From Atopobiaceae bacterium (GTDB lineage Bacteria; Actinomycetota; Coriobacteriia; Coriobacteriales; Atopobiaceae), in contig JAFWMH010000077.1 in assembly GCA_017510785.1 (NCBI GenBank), positions 93,634-157,633 of the forward strand: a DNA stretch of 64,000 nt, given 5' to 3'. Shown here piece by piece: positions 59,313 through 64,000 of this stretch (its first letter is position 1; every line of letters starts with the position of its first letter). A model generated the notes under the pieces. The model ran no database searches and was not told the origin of the DNA. It saw only the letters and a program-made list of their open reading frames with translations. The position numbers and the translations under genes are program-made.

Positions 59313-59531
59313 ATGGACGAGCAGACGAAGGCAACAATCTCGGCGGCAATCGTGCTTGCTGTCAACATCGCGGCGCTGTTCGGCGCGTCGCTTGACTTGG
59401 GCGTGGTGCAGAACGCTGTGTTCGGCACCATCACCATCGCGACCACGCTGTACGCGACGTGGAAGAACCACAACTTCACCGAGGAGGCCGTTCAGGCGCA
59501 AGAACTTCTTGACGAGCTTAAGGGCAAATGA
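59313..59531 (+). CDS. Holin, SPP1 type
   Basis: 72 residues, GGAGGAAG upstream. Two hydrophobic helices (ISAAIVLAVNIAALFGASL and GTITIATTLYATW) and the family ending WKNHNFTEEAVQAQELLDELK. Forms membrane holes that release the endolysin. Confidence 0.9.
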   Translation: MDEQTKATISAAIVLAVNIAALFGASLDLGVVQNAVFGTITIATTLYATWKNHNFTEEAVQAQELLDELKGK

Positions 59532-61243
59532 TGCGCGGTACCGACATAAGCGGCTGGGACGCTGGCATCGACACCCGCGCCCTGAGCGCTGACTTCGTAA
59601 TCATTAAGACCACCGAGGGTATCCAAGGCGTGCGCTACAACCCCGGCTATCAGGACATGGCGGACGGTGCTCTGGCATCGGGCAAGCTGCTGGGCTTCTA
59701 CCACTACAGCAACGGCGGTGACCCCATAGCCGAGGCGGACTGCTTCGTGGACTCCATCATCGACTATCGCGGGCGTGCCATCGCGTGCCTAGACTGGGAG
59801 GGGGACTTCAACCCGACGTTCATGACGGGCTTGGACGTGGGGTGGTGCAGGACGTTCCTCGACCGAGTCCACGAGCGCTTCGGCGGGTCGCCGCTCATCT
59901 ACACGAGCAAAAACGTATGCAACGCCTACGACTGGTCGAGCGTCGCGTGCGACTACCCGCTTTGGGGCGCACAATACGCGGACATGTACACTCATGAGGG
60001 ATACAACGACAACCCATGGCAGTCATCGGAGCCGTGGGGCGCGTGGGGCAGCGTCCCGGCAATCCACCAATGGGGATACTGCCGACCGCAGCCAAACGAC
60101 GGCGGCGTTTTCTGCCAAGACTGCGACCTCGCCCACATGACGCGAGAGCAGTGGTTGGCATGGTGCGGCGACGGAACGGCACCCGTGAACCCGCAGGTGC
60201 TTGAGCACGTGAGCGTGGCGGAGCGTGCCGCACTCATCCACTATGACATGGTGACGGATGACCGCAACGGCTACAGCCAAGCGCCCGTGCGCTGGGGCGG
60301 CGACTGGGGCGGCACGAAGCGAGTCGAACTTCCCGGCGGCGACGTGGAGTATGACCCCGGCTCCTTCGACTGCTCTTCCAGCAACATTCTCTCGTGGCGC
60401 CTCGCGCTCGTCGGCTCCCCTTACGAGGGTGTCTTGGACGATGCGACCTACACGGGCAACATGCGCGAGGTGTTCTTGGCGTCGGGGCTGTTCTATGCAG
60501 ACCGCACCCCGGCCAAACGTGGCGACGTGTACCTCAACGACGGTCATCACACGGCGATGTGCCAAGACGGCGGCATGGGAGACGGCCCCTTCGGCTACGA
60601 CTGCCTAAGCCACTTCCGACACAACGAGTGGGGCGGCATCGAGGGCGGCGAGCCGGGAGACCAGACAGGCGAGGAGGCGTGCGTACAGCCCTTCTACGAG
60701 GCTCCGTGGGCCGTCACGTTGCACTATAATGGGCGGGCCGACTGGGACGTGTACGCGCCCATCCCAGCCGTCAAGCCAGAGCAGCTACCCGGCGAGGCAA
60801 TCAACGACCGGGGCATCTGGTACCGCGTCCACGTGCAAAACGCGGAGTGGATGGAACCCGTGCATGACGGCCAGTGCGCTGGCACCGTGGGATACTCCGC
60901 GCGGGTCGAGGCGATTAAGATTACCCCTCCCGAGGGCGTGGAGCTTGAGGTCATCGCCCACGTACAAGGCATTGGCAACCTTTGGTACGAGGGCGTACGC
61001 AAGGGCGAGGGCAGCGGGCTTGGCTCAAGCGACGAGGACCCCATCATCGGCACGGTGGGCGAGTCGCGCAGGCTTGAGGCCATACGGGTCCGCGTGACCA
61101 AGCGCCCCGAGGGCATCGGCCACCTGAGGGTACAGGCTCACGTGCAGGGCGTCGGCTGGCTTGACGCCGTCGGCGAGGACCAGTGGGCTGGCACTCGCGG
61201 GCAGTCGCTCAGGCTTGAGGCACTTAGGATGTGGTTCGAATGA
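59528..61243 (+). CDS. Endolysin: GH25 muramidase + NlpC/P60-like domain + ChW repeats
   Basis: 571 residues, ATGA overlap with the holin. Domain 1 (1-215) is a GH25 muramidase with D6 (TDISGWD) and D89/E91 (CLDWEGD). Domain 2 (about 225-400) has C282 in FDCSSSNILSW and H340-H341 in NDGHHTAM, an NlpC/P60 or amidase-like peptidase. Domain 3 (about 435-571) holds three ChW-type repeats (GTVGYSARVEAIKI, GTVGESRRLEAIRV, GTRGQSLRLEALRM) that bind the cell wall. Confidence 0.93.
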   Translation: MMRGTDISGWDAGIDTRALSADFVIIKTTEGIQGVRYNPGYQDMADGALASGKLLGFYHYSNGGDPIAEADCFVDSIIDYRGRAIACLDWEGDFNPTFMTGLDVGWCRTFLDRVHERFGGSPLIYTSKNVCNAYDWSSVACDYPLWGAQYADMYTHEGYNDNPWQSSEPWGAWGSVPAIHQWGYCRPQPNDGGVFCQDCDLAHMTREQWLAWCGDGTAPVNPQVLEHVSVAERAALIHYDMVTDDRNGYSQAPVRWGGDWGGTKRVELPGGDVEYDPGSFDCSSSNILSWRLALVGSPYEGVLDDATYTGNMREVFLASGLFYADRTPAKRGDVYLNDGHHTAMCQDGGMGDGPFGYDCLSHFRHNEWGGIEGGEPGDQTGEEACVQPFYEAPWAVTLHYNGRADWDVYAPIPAVKPEQLPGEAINDRGIWYRVHVQNAEWMEPVHDGQCAGTVGYSARVEAIKITPPEGVELEVIAHVQGIGNLWYEGVRKGEGSGLGSSDEDPIIGTVGESRRLEAIRVRVTKRPEGIGHLRVQAHVQGVGWLDAVGEDQWAGTRGQSLRLEALRMWFE

Positions 61244-61347
61244 CACCAAGTGACGAGCTGGCGCTGGGATGCGCCGGGGTATGCGTGGTCGTGCTGCTCG
61301 TTCTCGTGGCCGCGCTCGTCGCGATCGCATGGGGGTGGCAGCCATGA
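61240..61347 (+). CDS. 35-residue membrane peptide
   Basis: MTPSDELALG then a single helix CAGVCVVVLLVLVAALVAIAW. Overlaps the endolysin stop and the next start by ATGA on both sides. Too short for most gene finders; tight coupling supports it. Confidence 0.55.
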   Translation: MTPSDELALGCAGVCVVVLLVLVAALVAIAWGWQP

Positions 61348-61499
61348 CGGATGCCAGGCACCGTTGCCCGCGCTGCGGCACGTGGGCGCTCGCGGAGTAT
61401 CGCCAGATGCCCGACGGCTCGTGGGCGTGGGTGTGGGTCTGCCCCGTCTGCGGCCACGTTGAGCGCGTGGACGAACGTGTCTGCGGCATGTGCGAGTAG
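61344..61499 (+). CDS. Zinc-ribbon protein, last phage gene
   Basis: 51 residues: HRCPRCGTWALAEYRQMPDGSWAWVWVCPVCGHVERVDE with a third Cys pair CGMC. Likely a morphon-type or lysogenic gene near attR. Confidence 0.62.
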   Translation: MTDARHRCPRCGTWALAEYRQMPDGSWAWVWVCPVCGHVERVDERVCGMCE

Positions 61500-61538
61500 G
61501 TTCGAGCAGGTTCGAGTAGGTTCGAGTAAGGTTTGAGT
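61498..61538. repeat. Phased AGGTTCGAGT repeats near attR (possible arm sites)
   Basis: Four copies of AGGTTYGAGY start at 61498, 61508, 61518 and 61529, at 10-, 10- and 11-base intervals. They lie on the phage side of attR. One-turn spacing fits integrase arm binding. They differ from the left-end repeats, so a second protein is possible. Confidence 0.55.
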
Positions 61539-61542
61539 AATA

Positions 61543-61575
61543 CCCTCTCCGCTTCGGCGGGGAGGGTATTTTTTT
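61543..61575 (+). terminator. Intrinsic terminator at the phage right end
   Basis: CCCTCTCCGC, TTCG, GCGGGGAGGG, then TATTTTTTT. Ends the lysis operon before it can run antisense into the tRNA-Arg. Near-identical to the chromosomal hairpin at 5581-5612. Confidence 0.92.
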
Positions 61576-61654
61576 ATGCCGAAAAGATCCGATATGTTAT
61601 GAGATTTCAAGATATGACGGACGCGAACGGACTCAAACACGAAAAACTTGCAAC

Positions 61655-61686
61655 AAAAAAGCAGGCCAACACCCTCGTTGACCTGC
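61655..61686 (-). terminator. Terminator of tRNA-Arg
   Basis: Minus-strand hairpin GCAGGTCAAC, 6-base loop, GTTGGCCTGC with six T after it, 9 bases past the encoded CCA. Provided by the phage attachment site. Confidence 0.85.
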
Positions 61687-61740
61687 GCAAACTCTGGTAC
61701 CCCTAGCAGGATTCGAACCTGTGGCCTTCTGCTCCGGAGG
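61655..61740. repeat. attR core (86-bp direct repeat)
   Basis: Same 86 bases as 5693-5778. Its right edge falls in the anticodon arm of tRNA-Arg. Phage DNA to the left supplies the tRNA 3' part and terminator; chromosomal DNA to the right supplies the 5' part. Confidence 0.93.
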
Positions 61741-61771
61741 CAGACGCTCTAATCCACTGAGCTATAGGGGC
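61695..61771 (-). tRNA. tRNA-Arg(CCG), restored by phage integration
   Basis: 77 nt with encoded CCA. Acceptor GCCCCTA/TAGGGGT, anticodon stem TCTGC/GCAGA, loop CTCCGGA with anticodon CCG for CGG codons, T loop TTCGAAT. The 3' portion comes from the phage, so integration keeps the gene whole. Confidence 0.95.
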
Positions 61772-61844
61772 GAAACAGCAGATAGTCTAGCACGTTTTCG
61801 TGCGCACAACCAGTGACCACAAAAAACACGAACATCGGGAGGGC

Positions 61845-61970
61845 GGCCATCGGCCATCGACCATTATTGGGCAGGCATTCGCATTTGGGCAGCCATCGGC
61901 CATCGGGCAGCCATCGGCCATCGGCCATTGGCCAGCCGTTGGCCAGCTATTGGCGTGCAATTATTGGCTT
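61845..61970. repeat. Simple repeats of GGCCATC/GGGCAGCC type
   Basis: Two perfect tandem copies of GGGCAGCCATCGGCCATC lie at about 61887-61922, flanked by further GGCCATC and GGCCAGC pieces. It starts just before the stop of the exonuclease gene (minus strand). Confidence 0.85.
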
Positions 61971-61973
61971 TGT

Positions 61974-62669
61974 TTACGCCGCAGCAGCTTCCTGCGCCAC
62001 CAAAGCGGCAAAAAGATCGGCAAGCCCACCGCAACACTCCCCGATGCTTGCGCACACCGACGTTACGGGGCCTTTCTTGAGCCCTTCGTCAATGGCATCG
62101 CGTTGTGCCGCACACTCTCCGTCGGCCATCATGCGGAAGATCTCCGCCGTAATCTGAGCGTCGTAAAGCGCACGATGCGCCAACCCCCGATCGTGCTCGA
62201 TGCCACACCAGTTCGCAGCCTCCTCAAGCGCTACCGCACGCTTGCGCGTGCCCATGAGACGAGGATACAGACGCTGAATGTCGAGCCACCGTACGGGAAG
62301 ACCCGCCTCGATTCCCTTCACAGCACATTCGCAATCCATCTGGCGTTTGTCTGCCGGACTCCACGTAACCATCCGCGCCCTACCAGAGCCAACCCACCCA
62401 GAGAACTCCTTCAACACCTCCGCGAGCGGCCGTGCACACGTAAGGTCCTCGTCGCCAATGCCCGTAAGCCAATGCACCTTCCCCGCAACACCAGAGGCAA
62501 ATTCGGGCTTCACCAAACGGGAAAACTCGTCCAGCACGCTTCCGTCCGCGCCGACCTTAACCGCGCCGATTTCGATAATCTCATTCCTGAGGGCTTTTTG
62601 CCACATGCGCTTGGGGATGGGCGTAAACTCCAAGTCGATCACTATGTTGCAAGCATATGCGTTGTTCAT
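61974..62669 (-). CDS. DEDDh 3'-5' exonuclease (KapD/ERI-1-like)
   Basis: 231 residues from ATG 62669, AAGGAGAG upstream. Motifs: IVIDLEFTPI (D, E), VTWSPADKRQMDCE (D) and HRALYDAQITAEIF (H, D). A conserved loop VHWLTGIGDEDL lies between. Chromosomal, not phage. An extended frame to 62873 has no start signal. Probably a nucleic-acid trimming enzyme. Confidence 0.87.
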   Translation of the reverse strand: MNNAYACNIVIDLEFTPIPKRMWQKALRNEIIEIGAVKVGADGSVLDEFSRLVKPEFASGVAGKVHWLTGIGDEDLTCARPLAEVLKEFSGWVGSGRARMVTWSPADKRQMDCECAVKGIEAGLPVRWLDIQRLYPRLMGTRKRAVALEEAANWCGIEHDRGLAHRALYDAQITAEIFRMMADGECAAQRDAIDEGLKKGPVTSVCASIGECCGGLADLFAALVAQEAAAA

Positions 62670-63132
62670 TTCTCTCCTTCGGGCAAGGCTGCAATTTACA
62701 GTCACTCTAAAATTGCAGAGGGACAACAATTCGCACTTATGAAGGAATTGTGTAGGCCCGTAGCCAATTGCCCACCGTCGATTCGCGTCACCGTTACGGA
62801 CGACGATACTCTCGAGGGGGAGTCGATTGCCAAGACTGTGTTGTGCGTCGCCACTCCCCCTGCCCCTGCGCACGCGTGGCGGAGTCCGTGTGAGAATCGG
62901 TCAGGTCGGAACTGATTGACCTGCCCCTGCGCACGCGTGGCGGAGTCGCGCGCAAGGCCGGTGCGCTCGCACGGCATCGCCAATTTCCTGGCGGCGGCAC
63001 CTTCGACGCTCCGGCAGCTTCGACGCTCCCGCACTTGCAAGACGCCTACATTCTTGGCATCATGCGATTCGACGCGTGGAAGCCTCTCCACGCGCCTAAC
63101 TCGTGAGACGTTTGGGAAAAATGGAGGTTTGG
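62670..63132. other. 463-base intergenic region with a 27-base direct repeat
   Basis: A 27-base sequence beginning CTGCCCCTGCGCACGCGTGG occurs at 62860-62886 and 62921-62947. A shorter repeat, CTTCGACGCTCC, occurs twice near 63002-63030. Both gene starts point outward, so promoters for both flanking genes should be here, but no strong -35/-10 pair is visible. Confidence 0.55.
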
Positions 63133-63756
63133 GTGAGCACCTTATCAGACGCCCTTGAAAGGGCCTTGCAGCGTGAAGACCCGTACATCGAGGGTATCGT
63201 TGCCGACGACGAGGATCTTGACCTGCCGCTCGACCTCACGTTTTTCGAGTTTCACAACATGGAACTCAACCATTGCGCCCTGCGTGGAATCCAAGCGCGC
63301 AAGGCCAGCTTCTACGGTTGCACGCTGCGCGGCTGCGATCTCTCGGGTGCCCAGCTCAACGAGGCGTTTCTCTCTCGAACGCGCCTCATCGATTGCAAGT
63401 TGGAAGGTGTGCAACTTGCAAAGTCGTTTTGGCGCTCGAGCCATCTTGAGGGGTGTCTCTGTCGCTACGCCAACTTGGGAGAATCCAAGTTCGAGAACGC
63501 GCGTATAGCCAATTGCGACTTTCGCGAGGCATTTTTGAGCGAAGTACAGTTTCGCTCACGCACGCGTCTCGAGCACTGCGCCCTTGTGCGCGCGGACCTC
63601 TTTCGCACGTCCCTCAAAGGCATGGACCTCTCGTCCTGCGACATCGCCGCCATCACCGTGAGCGACGCGCACTCCGAGCTTCGGGGAATGCGCATCTCCC
63701 GCGAGCAGGCGATCGACCTGGTGGGCATGCTAGGAGTCGAGGTGATCGACGGGTAG
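63133..63756 (+). CDS. Pentapeptide-repeat protein
   Basis: 207 residues from GTG 63133, with GGAGG 5 bases before; ATG 63121 overlaps that site and is less likely. Repeats of A(D/N)LxX type in a right-handed quadrilateral helix: CALRGIQARKASFYGCTLRGCDLSGAQLNEAFL, continuing to about residue 175. Some family members mimic DNA and protect gyrase; this one is unproven. Confidence 0.88.
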   Translation: MSTLSDALERALQREDPYIEGIVADDEDLDLPLDLTFFEFHNMELNHCALRGIQARKASFYGCTLRGCDLSGAQLNEAFLSRTRLIDCKLEGVQLAKSFWRSSHLEGCLCRYANLGESKFENARIANCDFREAFLSEVQFRSRTRLEHCALVRADLFRTSLKGMDLSSCDIAAITVSDAHSELRGMRISREQAIDLVGMLGVEVIDG

Positions 63757-63940
63757 CCAGTTCGGCCCGTCCGTCTGCGCCCTAGGCATCCCCTCGCACG
63801 CATGACGCTTCGCTCCGCTACTCCTTTCATGCCCCGTTTTGTACAACGCTACTATGCTAAGGATCGCGTCCCGATATGTGGTGTAAGAAGGTGTGGGTCA
63901 CCGGAGCGAACGTCGGTTCCGAGCTGACCGGCTGGTGATT

Positions 63941-64000
63941 CTACTCCTTTTCCTCGGCGGTTGCAACCGCCTTGCCGATGATCTCCCTCGCCTTCGCGCA
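63941..64000 (-). CDS. C-terminal end of an unidentified minus-strand gene
   Basis: The frame ending at TAG 63941-63943 reads CAKAREIIGKAVATAEEKE before the stop. The 5' part is outside the window. Codon pattern is plausible, family unknown. The 184 bases between it and the pentapeptide gene show nothing clear. Confidence 0.4.
   Translation of the reverse strand, partial: CAKAREIIGKAVATAEEKE

Larger units (their letters stand above)
5779..61740. mobile_element. Complete-looking temperate siphovirus prophage, about 56 kb
   Basis: Bounded by the 86-bp attachment repeats in tRNA-Arg. It has integrase, repressor and Cro-like genes, recombinase, replication, packaging, head, tail, holin and endolysin genes in the standard order of long-tailed temperate phages. 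Leftward genes are confined to the lysogeny module; everything from 8833 to 61499 reads rightward. No transposon or large deletion is visible. The single clear lesion is the frameshifted gene at 33139-33593, which looks non-essential. Confidence 0.95.

Overview
The window is high-GC DNA with very dense, overlapping genes. It looks like an actinobacterial chromosome, most likely class Coriobacteriia (Collinsella/Olsenella-like); that assignment is inferred from overall feel and neighbours, not from a marker gene. About 56 kb of the 64 kb is one intact-looking temperate siphovirus prophage. It is inserted in a tRNA-Arg(CCG) gene and bounded by a perfect 86-bp direct repeat (5693-5778 and 61655-61740), which puts the element at about 5779-61740.

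Left chromosomal flank (1-5692): the first 672 codons of aconitase on the minus strand, a CtpE-like cation P-type ATPase whose stop overlaps the aconitase start, and a 1.1-kb intergenic stretch built of two diverged copies of a noncoding module. Right flank (61741-64000): the 5' part of the tRNA-Arg, a DEDDh exonuclease, a pentapeptide-repeat protein and the last codons of a minus-strand gene.

Prophage layout. (a) Lysogeny module, 5.9-9.1 kb: tyrosine integrase, an unusual DEDDh exonuclease with a C-terminal membrane anchor, a CI-like repressor, and a divergent Cro-like regulator; two different palindromic operator types lie between the regulators. (b) Recombination and replication, 9.3-16.1 kb: RusA-like resolvase, RecT/Bet-like annealase, an SSB-like protein with a DSEIPF tip, a replication-initiator-like protein whose gene carries an iteron cluster, and a DnaB-like helicase. 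(c) DNA-modification block, 17-21.4 kb: a cytosine-C5 methyltransferase, a PAPS-reductase/DndC-like protein and an NPPF-motif methyltransferase-like protein. (d) A long accessory tract, 21.4-32 kb: more than thirty tiny genes chained by ATGA/GTGA overlaps, including dUTPase, a MazG-like protein, a Lar-like zinc ribbon, many zinc-ribbon proteins, and a tandem array of seven paralogues that end in an ELGIEVE-like tail. (e) A separately promoted pair, 32-33.6 kb: an acidic protein behind a TGTAAGCAA-repeat promoter, then a ribbon-helix-helix gene broken by one missing base. (f) Packaging and head, 33.7-44.5 kb: ArpU-like late regulator, HNH endonuclease, PLD-like protein, small and large terminase, portal, MuF-like protein, two adjacent phage tRNAs (Asn and an Ile(TAT)-like gene), scaffold, capsid and head-tail connectors. 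(g) Tail, 44.5-58.7 kb: tail tube, tail-assembly chaperone with a textbook -1 frameshift site, tape measure, baseplate proteins, a highly repetitive fibre and a SHAEG-repeat spike. (h) Lysis, 58.9-61.5 kb: membrane/coiled-coil protein, SPP1-type holin and a three-module endolysin.

The most interesting material is the membrane-anchored exonuclease beside the repressor, the seven-paralogue array, the two-operator switch, the iterons inside the initiator gene, the odd tRNA pair, and the tRNA-restoring attachment site with its extended homology and phased arm-like repeats.
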